This document shows positions 25,824 to 34,596 of a DNA stretch of 64,000 nucleotides, piece after piece. Positions within the stretch are counted from its first letter, which is position 1. The number at the start of each line of letters is the position of its first letter. The notes below the pieces were generated by a model, which was given only the letters and a program-made list of their open reading frames with translations, did not search any database and was not told the DNA's origin. Origin of the DNA: Clostridia bacterium (GTDB lineage: Bacteria; Bacillota; Clostridia; Christensenellales; Borkfalkiaceae); the NCBI GenBank assembly GCA_017501885.1, contig JAFVWA010000198.1, positions 32,126 through 96,125 of the forward strand, in the 5' to 3' direction. Both the position numbers and the translations under genes were made by a program.

Positions 25824-26885
25824 TTAATTAAGTTTAGCAACTACTGCGTCGCCAACTTGCTTTGTAGAAGCGCTTCCGCCAAGGTCAGGGGTAAGCGTTT
25901 TCTTTTCAACTAACATTTCTTCAATAATATCGATAAGTTTTTTGCCCCAATCTTCGTGACCGAAGAAATCTAAGAGTTGACTTGCTGACCAAACGGTTGC
26001 AAGTGGGTTAGCAAGACCTTTGCCTGCAATGTCGGGAGCAGAGCCGTGGATAGGCTCGAACATAGATGGGAATTTTCTTTCTGGGTTAAGGTTAGCACCT
26101 GCGGCAAGCCCCATACCGCCTTGAATAGCAGCGCCAAGGTCGGTTAATATATCGCCGAAAAGGTTAGAAGTAACAACTATTTCAAAACGTTTAGGATCTT
26201 TAACCATAAACATACTTGCAGCGTCAACAAGGTAAGAATAAGTTTTAACTTCAGGGTAGTCAAGAGAAACTTCCTTAAAGATTTTATCCCAGAAAACCAT
26301 AGAGTAGTTAAGCGCGTTGCCCTTGCTTATGCTCGTTAAGGTTTTGCCTTCCTTTTTAGCAAGTTCAAAAGCATAGCGAATAACTCTTTCTGTGCCTTTT
26401 CTACTAAATACGCCGTCTTGAATAACGACTTCGTTAGGTTGGTCTTTAAATAGCCAACTACCGCTACCTGCGTATTCGCCTTCGGTATTTTCACGAACGA
26501 AAACCATGTCGATATCTTCTTTCTTAACGTCTTTAAGTGGACATGGTGCACCGTTTAGGAGTTTAACGGGGCGAAGATTAATGTATTGGTCAAAGCTCTT
26601 TCTGATAACCAAGAGCAAATCCCATAAAGAGATATGGTCGGGAACTCCTGGGGAACCTACCGCACCAAGGAAAATCGCATCGAATTTTTTTAACGTTTCA
26701 ATGCCGTCGTCAGGCATCATTTTACCCGTTTCTTTGTAGTAATCACAACCCCAAGGGAAGTGAGTAAATTCAAATTTAAAGCTTCCGTCAAGTTCAGCAA
26801 CCTTGTTTAATACTTTAACGCCTTCTGCTAAAACTTCAGGGCCTATTCCGTCGCCTGCAATAACTGCAATTTTGTGTATAATCAT
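25824..26885 (-). CDS. Tartrate/D-malate dehydrogenase-type beta-decarboxylating dehydrogenase
   Basis: A 353-residue member of the isocitrate/isopropylmalate dehydrogenase family. AGDGIGPEV (9-17) is the N-terminal signature; LLLVIRKSFDQYINLRP is the substrate helix of the TtuC/DmlA branch rather than LeuB; NLFGDILTDLGA is the NAD-site signature. It oxidises and decarboxylates D-malate, tartrate or a related hydroxyacid. It sits between GH27 and the metallo-hydrolase, so it may act on a hydroxy acid made during glycan breakdown. The start has an AAGGAG site. Confidence 0.85.
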   Translation of the reverse strand: MIIHKIAVIAGDGIGPEVLAEGVKVLNKVAELDGSFKFEFTHFPWGCDYYKETGKMMPDDGIETLKKFDAIFLGAVGSPGVPDHISLWDLLLVIRKSFDQYINLRPVKLLNGAPCPLKDVKKEDIDMVFVRENTEGEYAGSGSWLFKDQPNEVVIQDGVFSRKGTERVIRYAFELAKKEGKTLTSISKGNALNYSMVFWDKIFKEVSLDYPEVKTYSYLVDAASMFMVKDPKRFEIVVTSNLFGDILTDLGAAIQGGMGLAAGANLNPERKFPSMFEPIHGSAPDIAGKGLANPLATVWSASQLLDFFGHEDWGKKLIDIIEEMLVEKKTLTPDLGGSASTKQVGDAVVAKLN

Positions 26886-26904
26886 TTTATATTCTCCTTT
26901 CTGT

Positions 26905-28356
26905 TTATTTACTAAGTCTTAATATTTTTACTGTGTGTGGTGGCATAATTTCGTTTAGGGTAGCCGTTGGTTTAAGGTCGTTTTTTGCCCAAACGTCGCG
27001 AACGTTATAACATTCGTCTAAATGCACTTTAACCGTTTGTTCGCCTTCGCCAAGGTTAAGAAGCATATATGCGAGATCGCCGTTTTCCAATCTCTTTTTC
27101 CAAACGTGAACGATTTTGTCACCTTGTTCAATCAAAAGCACGGGCTTTGCAAAATCGAAAGCACAGTCTTGGTTGATAGCAATAACTTCTTCGTTGCAGT
27201 ATAAACTGAGTTCAAACTCGTCCATAAACGAAAGATTACTGCTAATTTGAATGGGGGAGTTAAGGAATGCGCGAATTGAGTAAGAAACGATTTGTTCGTC
27301 TTCATTAAAGCCGTGTTTGGGGTTTTTGAAGTATTCTAAAAACTCAAATAAATAGCACTTTCCAGTATCGAGCATGTCAAGGTCAAAGAAATGCCCTTTG
27401 TTCACGTAGTCGATAAAGTCAAAATACGTGCGATAGATTTCTAAAAGGTTATCCCACGTCGCAATGGAGTCGGGGTTATTTCTATAACTGTTGCAATGCT
27501 TTTCCCAATAGGTGTGATACTCGGGGCGTGCGCGAACGCTCACGCAAAAACCCATATCCCTATTAAGGCTTGCAAGTTCCTTTCTCATAAGTTCTGCGTT
27601 TATTGGATCGCAAGGACGCCAATCGTATTTAAGATAGTCGAACTCCCATTCTTCCCATTGTAAAGCGTTGTTTCTTTCCTTTCTGATAACGCCAACGCCA
27701 CCCCTTTCGTCAGCAAACCTATCGTCAGGCTCGCCCTGAGTGCAACCAGGGGGGAGTGGAACGGCATCCATAGAACAACCGAAAGCGTTTAGCATAGGCG
27801 TAGAGTAAATTCCGCACTTAAAACCTTTTTGGTGGAGTCTATCAACCATTCCTTTAATGTCGGGGAATTTTTCGTTTGGCATAACGGCGTCAAACTTCCC
27901 ACCGTATTGACCTTGCCAACCTGAATCTGTATTGACAAAGTTATAACCGTATTCGGTTATGCCACTTTTTAGCATAAGGTCAGCCGTTTCTTCAATATTA
28001 TTTTGGGTAACTTGATAAGCAAAAGCGTTCCAACTTGTCCAACCGAGAAGTGGTGTAACGCAAACGTTCCCTTGTTGAATTTCAAGGGTAACCTTTTTAA
28101 CGGCTTTTCCAAGCGAGTTGGTAGCGGTTAAAGTAACTTCATAGTTTCCACTCTTTTCTATTTTGCCACTAATAATTCCGTCATTAAGGGAAAGCCCTTT
28201 GGGAAGGTTGTCAGCACTAATGGTTAGTGGACGAGTTCCCGTAACGGGGATTTTTATTAAAATAGGTTTGTTTGGCGATGCGCCGATTATTGACGCAAGG
28301 TTTATTTTAGGTGAGCCTTCAAAAGGCTTAGCAGTTGCAATTTGCGTATATCTCAT
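26905..28356 (-). CDS. GH27-family alpha-galactosidase with N-terminal Ig-like domain
   Basis: A 483-residue cytosolic enzyme. Residues 40-95 are a putative Ig/He_PIG-type beta-sandwich (ADNLPKGLSLNDGIISG). The GH27 barrel begins TPLLGWTSWNAF (101-112), contains GYNFVNTDSGWQ and carries the nucleophile Asp245 in YLKYDW. It would release alpha-galactose (or alpha-N-acetylgalactosamine) from oligosaccharides. It is first in the minus-strand operon GH27-dehydrogenase-MBL-GH106-like; a TAAAAT -10 box lies about 25 bp upstream and AAGGAG before the ATG. Confidence 0.88.
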   Translation of the reverse strand: MRYTQIATAKPFEGSPKINLASIIGASPNKPILIKIPVTGTRPLTISADNLPKGLSLNDGIISGKIEKSGNYEVTLTATNSLGKAVKKVTLEIQQGNVCVTPLLGWTSWNAFAYQVTQNNIEETADLMLKSGITEYGYNFVNTDSGWQGQYGGKFDAVMPNEKFPDIKGMVDRLHQKGFKCGIYSTPMLNAFGCSMDAVPLPPGCTQGEPDDRFADERGGVGVIRKERNNALQWEEWEFDYLKYDWRPCDPINAELMRKELASLNRDMGFCVSVRARPEYHTYWEKHCNSYRNNPDSIATWDNLLEIYRTYFDFIDYVNKGHFFDLDMLDTGKCYLFEFLEYFKNPKHGFNEDEQIVSYSIRAFLNSPIQISSNLSFMDEFELSLYCNEEVIAINQDCAFDFAKPVLLIEQGDKIVHVWKKRLENGDLAYMLLNLGEGEQTVKVHLDECYNVRDVWAKNDLKPTATLNEIMPPHTVKILRLSK

Positions 28357-28509
28357 AACAAACTCCTTTTACACTCTCTATATTTTACTACATTTTTTTA
28401 TAAAAAGGAATAGTAAAAAGGTAAATATTTTAAAATGATTCGATAAAAAGTTGGACAAAACAGTATAAAAAACGAGTAGAGAAAGAAAATAATGTAAAGG
28501 AGACTTATT

Positions 28510-28698
28510 ATGAACAAAAATATGCTTACAACAAAAGAACTCACGCTTTTATCAGACCTTTTGGTTTATGAAGAAAGCGCGTGCAAGAAAGCACGAATGT
28601 ATTCAAAATGTTTAACGGATAAGCGTTTTGCAGAGGAATTTAGCAGAATTGCCGACAACCACCAAAGACGTTTTAACGCATTATTAGAATTATTATAA
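28510..28698 (+). CDS. Small CotF/ferritin-like spore coat protein
   Basis: A 62-residue helical protein. The pattern LTTKELTLLSDLLVYEESACKKA with a second helix ending FSRIADNHQRRF resembles the small ferritin-like coat-associated proteins of Clostridia. An AAGGAG site precedes the ATG. It is 10 bp upstream of a second coat-like gene and implies the organism sporulates or recently did. Confidence 0.7.
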   Translation: MNKNMLTTKELTLLSDLLVYEESACKKARMYSKCLTDKRFAEEFSRIADNHQRRFNALLELL

Positions 28699-28708
28699 GG
28701 AGAAAAAT

Positions 28709-28990
28709 ATGGATTACAATTGTTGTTCACTTAATGAAAAAGACAGTTTACAAGATATGCTTAACTTAGAAAAGACGATGGTCAAAGTTTACGGCACGGT
28801 AATTACCGAAGGATGTTCTAAGGAATTTAGAAAAGTAGTTCAGGAAAACCTTAACGAAAATATAAACGACCAAATAGACGTATACTTTATGATGACCGAA
28901 GGCGGATATTCGCAGGTAACCACCGCAGAAGAAGAACAAGTAAGCATGCAAAGGGAAAAGTTTAACGAGATAAAAAACCAACTTAATTAA
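28709..28990 (+). CDS. CotF-family spore coat protein
   Basis: A 93-residue protein with SLQDMLNLEKTMVKVYG and a C-terminal helix after YFMMTEGGY, the usual signature of short clostridial CotF-like coat proteins. Two Cys lie in YNCCS at the N-terminus. It is co-transcribed with the preceding 62-residue gene and followed by a strong terminator. Confidence 0.78.
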   Translation: MDYNCCSLNEKDSLQDMLNLEKTMVKVYGTVITEGCSKEFRKVVQENLNENINDQIDVYFMMTEGGYSQVTTAEEEQVSMQREKFNEIKNQLN

Positions 28991-29003
28991 GTGGAAATAA
29001 AAA

Positions 29004-29031
29004 AACCACGCTCCCATTTAGGAGCGTGGTT
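29004..29031. terminator. Bidirectional intrinsic terminator
   Basis: AACCACGCTCC (29004-29014), 6-nt loop and perfect complement (29021-29031), between the coat genes and the convergent antiporter gene. Confidence 0.88.
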
Positions 29032-29046
29032 AAATTTTTACTTAAA

Positions 29047-30876
29047 TTATTTATCCTTTCTTGTAACAATGTATTTAGTTAAGAACATTGCGCCGAGAAG
29101 AATTGCAATTGCGATAGGAAGTGCAACATACCACATTTGAACAAAGCCTGCGATAATGAAGCTTACGAAAGAGATGCTTGCAACGAAAACGGCGTAAGGA
29201 ATTTGCGTAGAAACGTGATTTAAGTGTTCGCACTCAGCGCCTGCACTACTCATAATGGTGGTGTCTGAAATTGGTGAGCAATGGTCACCGCAAACAGCAC
29301 CAGCAAGACAAGCGGAAATACCGATAATTCCGAGTGGATCGGTTGGAGCAAACATTGCGGTTACGATAGGAATAAGTATACCGAACGTTCCCCAAGAAGT
29401 TCCGGTTGCAAAAGCGAGCAAGCAAGCAACTAAGAATATGATTGCAGGTAAGAACTTGTTAAGAGTTGCAGCGCTACCGTTCATAAGGTCGCCAATGTAA
29501 TAAGCAGCACCGAGTTCGCCCGTCATGTTCTTTAATGCAGTAGCAAAGGTCAAGATGAAAATTGCAGGAACCATTGCGATAAAGCCTTTTGGAAGAGCTT
29601 CCATAGCTTGTTTGAAGTTGATAGTCTTTCTTGCAATCAAGTAAACGATAGTGAGAATGAGAGCAACAAGACCACCCCAAGGAAGAGCAACGGTTGCATC
29701 GGTGTTAGCAAAAGCTTCGATAAGTGAAGCGCCGTCGAAAGGACCGCCAACGTAAACGAGAGCGAATATGCTGAATATTAAAAGGAATACGATAGGGAGA
29801 ACTAAATCCCAAACTCTACCGCAAGAACTTCCTTCGTCATCGTTAGAAGCAACTCTTGCACCTGAGAACAAGTCGCCGTTTTCTGCGTTGATTTCGTGTT
29901 TTCTCATTGGACCGAAGTCAAACTTCATCAACGTTAACGCAAGAACGAATACTATGGTTAACAATGAGTAGAAGTTAAACGGAATAGCCATGATAAAGAG
30001 TGAGAAGCCTTGACCGTCAGCCGCATATTGAGAAACGGCAGCCGCCCAAGAAGATATGGGCGCTATCATACAGATAGGCGCAGCCGTAGCGTCGATAAGG
30101 AAAGCGAGTTTAGAACGGCTTATCTTGTGCTTATCGGTAACAGGACGCATAACCGAACCAACGGTTAAACAGTTGAAGTAGTCGTCGATAAAGATTAAAA
30201 TACCTAAAACGAAAGTGCATAGCGCAGCGCCCACTTTGGTTTTAACGTGAGTCTTAGCCCATTCGCCAAACGCACGGCTTCCGCCCGCCTTGTTGACCAG
30301 CGCAACCAATATGCCAAGTTCGATTAGGAAGATAAAGATACCTGCCGTTCCCGAAACAGCGTTTATTAAACCTGTGTTAACGACCGAGTCGATAGTTTTA
30401 ACAGGGCTGAAATCGTTTATGAGAATTGCGCCAGAAAGTATACCGATGATTAGAGATGAGAAAACTTCCTTAGTGATAAGCGCCAAGCCTATTGCAATGA
30501 TAGGTGGAAGCAACGCCCAGAACGAGCCGTTAACTTCATGAGAGCCACCACAAGTTTCACAACAGTCGGGGCAAGCGATAGTGTAGCAATTTCCCTTGCC
30601 GTCGCAAGTTTCACAAACAGCGCCATCAACTATACCTTCGTCACAATCAGGACAAGTAAAGCTTTCTTTTGTAGTAATAGTATGTGCGTCTTTACACGTT
30701 GAGCAAATACTTACTTCGCCGTTAGTCGTGCAGTCGGGACAGGGCAAGGACTTGTGAACTACGCCTGTTGCTGTAAGCACGATTAAAAGAGTAAGGATAA
30801 CGACAGATGCAATCATAAGCGTTATACTCTTTTTGTTGAAAAATCCTTTACGGATTAAACTTTTTGAGTTTGACAT
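29047..30876 (-). CDS. NhaC-type Na+/H+ antiporter with a Cys-rich insert after the first helix
   Basis: A 609-residue membrane protein. From residue 119 to the end it is a complete NhaC-family carrier with 11-12 membrane segments (FIDDYFNCLTVGSVMRP, CGDHCSPISDTTIMSS). Unusually, a first membrane segment (about 18-40) is followed by some 75 residues holding five CxxC pairs (Cys46/49, 58/61, 75/78, 88/91 and 102/105, plus 97, 106 and 109), like the zinc domain of DnaJ. This would lie between helix 1 and the carrier core. Such an insert could sense metal or redox state. AAGGAG precedes the start. Confidence 0.85.
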   Translation of the reverse strand: MSNSKSLIRKGFFNKKSITLMIASVVILTLLIVLTATGVVHKSLPCPDCTTNGEVSICSTCKDAHTITTKESFTCPDCDEGIVDGAVCETCDGKGNCYTIACPDCCETCGGSHEVNGSFWALLPPIIAIGLALITKEVFSSLIIGILSGAILINDFSPVKTIDSVVNTGLINAVSGTAGIFIFLIELGILVALVNKAGGSRAFGEWAKTHVKTKVGAALCTFVLGILIFIDDYFNCLTVGSVMRPVTDKHKISRSKLAFLIDATAAPICMIAPISSWAAAVSQYAADGQGFSLFIMAIPFNFYSLLTIVFVLALTLMKFDFGPMRKHEINAENGDLFSGARVASNDDEGSSCGRVWDLVLPIVFLLIFSIFALVYVGGPFDGASLIEAFANTDATVALPWGGLVALILTIVYLIARKTINFKQAMEALPKGFIAMVPAIFILTFATALKNMTGELGAAYYIGDLMNGSAATLNKFLPAIIFLVACLLAFATGTSWGTFGILIPIVTAMFAPTDPLGIIGISACLAGAVCGDHCSPISDTTIMSSAGAECEHLNHVSTQIPYAVFVASISFVSFIIAGFVQMWYVALPIAIAILLGAMFLTKYIVTRKDK

Positions 30877-30919
30877 ACAAACACTCCTTTGTAAATTTTT
30901 CCAAAGTTAATATACATTA

Positions 30920-30948
30920 AATATAAAGGCAAAAAGTAAAACTGTCAA
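30920..30948 (-). promoter_or_regulatory. sigma-A promoter of the NhaC gene
   Basis: On the minus strand TTGACA (30948-30943) and TATATT (30925-30920), 17-bp spacer, 44 bp upstream of the start codon. Confidence 0.7.
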
Positions 30949-30987
30949 TAGTTTTTTAGTTTTTTGCATTAAATCAGTTAAAATTTG

Positions 30988-31017
30988 TTGCATTTTACCG
31001 TTAAAAAATTGTATACT
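30988..31017 (+). promoter_or_regulatory. sigma-A promoter of queT
   Basis: TTGCAT (30988-30993) and TATACT (31012-31017), 18-bp spacer. The start point near 31024 coincides with the first base of the riboswitch-like leader. Confidence 0.6.
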
Positions 31018-31023
31018 CTAATA

Positions 31024-31099
31024 AAAGAGAAGGTTTTCGGTCAACACTTCTATAAAACAACCGACAAAACTAACGTCAAACCCTTCTCTTTAAGGAGGG
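31024..31099 (+). promoter_or_regulatory. preQ1-I-like riboswitch controlling translation of queT
   Basis: The aptamer is an H-type pseudoknot. P1 is AGAAG/CTTCT (31028-31032 with 31047-31051), its loop contains TCGGT (31037-31041), which pairs with ACCGA (31060-31064), and an A-rich linker (ATAAAACA) joins them, the plan of preQ1-I aptamers. The expression platform is visible: CCCTTC (31081-31086) can pair with GGAGGG (31094-31099) over the ribosome site, or CCTTCTCTTT (31082-31091) can pair perfectly with AAAGAGAAGG (31024-31033), destroying P1 and freeing the site. The class assignment rests on architecture and on the queuosine-precursor transporter downstream. Confidence 0.65.
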
Positions 31100-31107
31100 C
31101 TTTTTTA

Positions 31108-31617
31108 ATGCCTAAAAAAACACTTTTGTTGGCGCGTGCAGGGATAATCGCATCGCTTTACGTAGTTTTATCATTCGTAACTTTTCCCATATCGGGCGGG
31201 GCAATACAGTTTAGAATAGCCGAAGGCTTAACCCTTTTGCCATTGTTTTTTATTGAGTCCGTGCCTGCGTTATTTGTTGGGTGTATGCTCTTTAACCTTA
31301 TAAGCGGTCTGCCCGTCTACGACGTAGTTTTTGGAAGTTTAATCACTTTGGTCGCTGGAGTATGCACTTGGGGTGTAGGTAAGGCGCTAAAAAACAAGTG
31401 TGTAAAAATTATCGTTGGCGGAACTTTCCCCGTTTTGTTCAATGCCTTTTTTCTTCCCGTTATTTGGTATTTTTGCTACGGACAGTTAGAGTTTGCATAT
31501 ATACTTTCGGTGTTGTCTTTACTAATAAGTCAAGCGCTTTCGGTATACGCCGTTGGAACGTTTTTATCTATTGCCGTCAGCCGTCTAAAAGACAAAAAAG
31601 TTAAGTTTTTCGATTAA
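31108..31617 (+). CDS. queT: QueT-family queuosine-precursor transporter (ECF S component)
   Basis: A 169-residue protein with five or six membrane segments. The start is the ATG at 31108 preceded by AAGGAGGG; the frame extending to 30985 covers the promoter and riboswitch and is not used. LTLLPLFFIESVPALFVGCMLFN and the early FPISGGAIQFRIAEG are typical of the QueT/COG4708 family, which imports a queuine precursor with the shared ECF module. The preQ1-like leader supports the call. Confidence 0.85.
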   Translation: MPKKTLLLARAGIIASLYVVLSFVTFPISGGAIQFRIAEGLTLLPLFFIESVPALFVGCMLFNLISGLPVYDVVFGSLITLVAGVCTWGVGKALKNKCVKIIVGGTFPVLFNAFFLPVIWYFCYGQLEFAYILSVLSLLISQALSVYAVGTFLSIAVSRLKDKKVKFFD

Positions 31618-31618
31618 A

Positions 31619-31653
31619 AAAAGACCGTTTTCACTAAGAAAACGGTCTTTTTA
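31619..31653. terminator. Bidirectional intrinsic terminator
   Basis: AAAAGACCGTTTTC (31619-31632), 5-nt loop and perfect complement (31638-31651), between queT and the convergent DUF378 gene. Confidence 0.88.
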
Positions 31654-31655
31654 GA

Positions 31656-31871
31656 TTATTCAATTACTCTGAAAGGATTATATACTATCCAATAGAATAT
31701 AAGCCAGAGTCCCGATAATCCAACGAGTGAATAGATTATTCGAGAAACCACCGCGCCGCCGCCTGCACCGAAGATAGCCGCTACAAGGTTAAAGTCGAAA
31801 AGTCCGACTAAGAACCATACGATTGCGCCGATGATAACCAAACAATATGCGATAATTGTAGTTATTCTCAT
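31656..31871 (-). CDS. DUF378-family small membrane protein
   Basis: A 71-residue protein with two membrane segments (about 5-35 and 42-64). YCLVIIGAIVWFLVGLF and VVSRIIYSLVGLSGLW match the DUF378/YuzA family, whose function is unknown. It is monocistronic. Confidence 0.8.
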   Translation of the reverse strand: MRITTIIAYCLVIIGAIVWFLVGLFDFNLVAAIFGAGGGAVVSRIIYSLVGLSGLWLIFYWIVYNPFRVIE

Positions 31872-31973
31872 AATATCCCCCTAAATAAATTTTGTGCAAG
31901 GGAGATTTTTTTATGCAAAAAATATCCCATATGGCTTAAAAAGTGATATAATAGGCGTATACGAAGGTGAAAA

Positions 31974-33689
31974 ATGTTAAAAAAGTTTATATCTTATTAC
32001 AAACCGCATAAAACTATGTTTTTCTTCGATATGCTTGCTTCTTTCGTCGTGGCGATGGTGGGCATAGTATATCCTATTTTAACAAGGCAAATGCTAAACG
32101 AATATATTCCGCAAAGACAGTCGGATATGATAATCTTTTTCGGATGTTTGCTACTTGCCCTTTACCTAATAAGAATGTTCCTTAACTACTTTATTCAATA
32201 TCAAGGGCATATGATAGGCGTTAAGATGCAAGCGACAATGCGAAGCGATATGTTCGACCACTTGCAAAAACTTCCCTTTAAGTTTTACGACGACCATGAA
32301 ACGGGCAAAATAATGAGTCGTATGACAAACGACCTTTTTGAAGTTAGCGAACTTGCTCACCACGGCCCGGAAAACTTGATTATCTCGTCGGTTAGCATAC
32401 TCACGGCGTTCGTTTATTTAATGACCATAAACGTTTGGCTGACCTTAATTATCTTTTTCTGCGTTCCATTCCTTATTATAATATCTTTTGCGTTGAGAAA
32501 GAGAATGCACAAAGCCTTTACCGAAAGCAGAAAGGCAATCGCTCAAATAAACGCGTCGGTAGAGAGTAGCGTTTCGGGTATAAGGGTATCAAAAGCCTTT
32601 AACAACGCGAACAAAGAAAAGGAAAAATTTGAAGAAGGGAACGAGAGTTTCGTAACCGCGCGTAAAATGTCTTACAAGGCAATGGGCTTATTTCATTCTA
32701 CCACCACTTTCGTTACCGAAGTGTTTAACGTAGTAGTTCTTATTGCAGGCGGAATATTTTTATACGCAGGCAAAATTCAACTTGGCGACTACACGGCGTT
32801 TATAGTTTCGGTAAACATTTTTCTTGCGCCCGTTCGCGCTCTTATTCAGTTTATGGAACAATGGCAAAACGGCGTTTCAGGGTTTAAGAGATTTATAGAA
32901 GTTTTAGAAGCAGAGCCCGAAAAGGACAAGCCGGGCGCTATTGACTTAACCGAAGTCAAGGGTGAAATAACCTTTAATAACGTAAACTATGGCTATGAAA
33001 AAGATAAGGACGTTTTGCACGATTTATCCTTAAAGGTAAACGTAGGCGAAGTGTTCGCACTCGTTGGACCGAGTGGCGGCGGAAAAACTACCGTGTGTCA
33101 TTTGATTCCGAGATTTTATCCGGTAGAGCGGGGCAATATCTTGATAGACGGCATAGATATTAACGACGTTACCGCCTATTCTTTAAGAAAAAACATAGGC
33201 ATAGTTCAACAAGACGTATATCTATTTAACGCAAGCATAAAAGACAATATTTTATATGGCAGACCAAACGCCACCGAACAAGAAGTGATAGAAGCCGCAA
33301 AGCGCGCTAACGTTCACGAGTTCGTTACGGGTTTAGAAAAGGGATACGACACCATTATAGGCGAACGTGGGATTAAACTTTCTGGCGGGCAAAAACAACG
33401 TTTATCAATTGCGAGAGTTTTCCTTAAAAACCCACCCATTCTCATATTAGACGAAGCCACTTCCGCGCTTGACAACACTACTGAAATGATGGTTCAACAC
33501 TCGCTTAACGAGCTTTGCAAAGGTAGAACTACCATAGTAGTAGCGCATAGGCTTTCAACCGTTAAAAACGCCAACTGCATAGCGGTTATCTCTGACGGAA
33601 AAGTTATAGAAAAAGGCTCGCACGAGCAGTTGATAAGTTTAGACGGCGAATACGCAAGGCTTTACAATATGCAATTTAGAGAAGAATAA
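31974..33689 (+). CDS. ABC-type exporter, fused membrane and ATPase domains
   Basis: A 571-residue half-transporter. Six membrane helices lie in residues 1-305, then an ATPase with Walker A GPSGGGKTT, signature LSGGQKQRLSIARV, Walker B ILILDEATSALD and the H-loop VAHRLST. The plan is that of homodimeric lipid or drug exporters (MsbA/BmrA-like). It stands alone between terminators, so it most likely acts as a homodimer. A perfect TATAAT lies just upstream of a short leader. Confidence 0.93.
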   Translation: MLKKFISYYKPHKTMFFFDMLASFVVAMVGIVYPILTRQMLNEYIPQRQSDMIIFFGCLLLALYLIRMFLNYFIQYQGHMIGVKMQATMRSDMFDHLQKLPFKFYDDHETGKIMSRMTNDLFEVSELAHHGPENLIISSVSILTAFVYLMTINVWLTLIIFFCVPFLIIISFALRKRMHKAFTESRKAIAQINASVESSVSGIRVSKAFNNANKEKEKFEEGNESFVTARKMSYKAMGLFHSTTTFVTEVFNVVVLIAGGIFLYAGKIQLGDYTAFIVSVNIFLAPVRALIQFMEQWQNGVSGFKRFIEVLEAEPEKDKPGAIDLTEVKGEITFNNVNYGYEKDKDVLHDLSLKVNVGEVFALVGPSGGGKTTVCHLIPRFYPVERGNILIDGIDINDVTAYSLRKNIGIVQQDVYLFNASIKDNILYGRPNATEQEVIEAAKRANVHEFVTGLEKGYDTIIGERGIKLSGGQKQRLSIARVFLKNPPILILDEATSALDNTTEMMVQHSLNELCKGRTTIVVAHRLSTVKNANCIAVISDGKVIEKGSHEQLISLDGEYARLYNMQFREE

Positions 33690-33690
33690 A

Positions 33691-33716
33691 AAAAGGCTCT
33701 CGAAAGAGAGCCTTTT
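33691..33716. terminator. Bidirectional intrinsic terminator
   Basis: AAAAGGCTCTC-GAAA-GAGAGCCTTTT, between convergent genes. Confidence 0.9.
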
Positions 33717-33720
33717 CGTT

Positions 33721-33981
33721 TTAAATGAAAATGTTTTCTAAAACCAACTTGTCAAAGTTAATGCTTTCAACAAAGTCGTCTTTCTTAAACCTTAACACGT
33801 TATATTTAGCGTAGTTGAAAAGGTGGGTTTTTATAATAACGGGCGTGGGAATATCGAGCGCTTCGCAAATGTCTTTCACGTAGTCAAAAAAGAGCGAGTA
33901 GTCCATAGCGCCTTCCCGTTCATAAGTGAATTGTTTGACGATTTTATCTTTTAACATAACTTTTGCCCAAATTTTTACCAT
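33721..33981 (-). CDS. Small conserved hypothetical protein
   Basis: An 86-residue cytosolic protein (MVKIWAKVMLKDKIV; later DYVKDICEALDIPTPVI). It resembles short proteins common in uncultured Clostridia that I cannot assign. It ends directly at the terminator shared with the ABC exporter and has a GGAG-type ribosome site. No motif suggests catalysis. Confidence 0.7.
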   Translation of the reverse strand: MVKIWAKVMLKDKIVKQFTYEREGAMDYSLFFDYVKDICEALDIPTPVIIKTHLFNYAKYNVLRFKKDDFVESINFDKLVLENIFI

Positions 33982-34037
33982 AACCGCTCCTTTAGGTCAT
34001 ATATTAACACGAAGACTTAAAAAATGCAAGTTAAAAT

Positions 34038-34066
34038 TTGACAAAAAGCGGTAAAGGGTATATAAT
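34038..34066 (+). promoter_or_regulatory. sigma-A promoter of the Lrp/aminotransferase operon
   Basis: TTGACA (34038-34043) and TATAAT (34061-34066), 17-bp spacer, both perfect consensus. Confidence 0.8.
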
Positions 34067-34104
34067 GAAAAAAATTTTTTGGCGCAACGGCGCGCGGAGT
34101 AATT

Positions 34105-34596
34105 ATGGAAAAGATTAAAAACGGAATTATCAAACTACTTGGAGAAAACGCGAGATATACCGCAAAACAAATGGCGGATATGCTTGGCGAAAAAGAAGAA
34201 ACCGTTACTATGCTTATGAACGAGTTGGAAAGTAGCGGAGTAATCGTTAAATACGCCGCCATAATAAACGCCGATGCAATGCAAGATTCTAAGGTTAAGG
34301 CTTTAATCGAAGTTAAAGTAGCGCCCCAAAAACTAAATGGGTTTGACGCTTATGCTGAACAACTCATTCATTTTCCCGAAGTGCAAAGTTTATATCTTAT
34401 GAGCGGTGGTTTTGACCTTGCCGTTTTCGTTGAAGGTAAAGACATTACCGATATAGCACGTTTCGTTTCTGAAAAACTCAGCATTATCGACGGAATTGTG
34501 GGCGTTCAAACTCACTTTATCTTAAAGAAATATAAAATCGAAGGGCAGATAACCAAACTTCCCGAAAAGAATAAAAGGCAGATGTTCCAAGCATGA
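34105..34596 (+). CDS. Lrp/AsnC-family transcriptional regulator
   Basis: A 163-residue regulator. The N-terminal winged helix (about 3-55; TAKQMADMLGEKEETVTMLM) is followed by the RAM/AsnC ligand domain (about 68-150; KALIEVKVAPQK, SLYLMSGGFDLAVFVEGKD). It overlaps the next gene by 4 bp (ATGA), so it most likely senses an amino acid related to the aminotransferase reaction and controls its own operon. Confidence 0.9.
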   Translation: MEKIKNGIIKLLGENARYTAKQMADMLGEKEETVTMLMNELESSGVIVKYAAIINADAMQDSKVKALIEVKVAPQKLNGFDAYAEQLIHFPEVQSLYLMSGGFDLAVFVEGKDITDIARFVSEKLSIIDGIVGVQTHFILKKYKIEGQITKLPEKNKRQMFQA

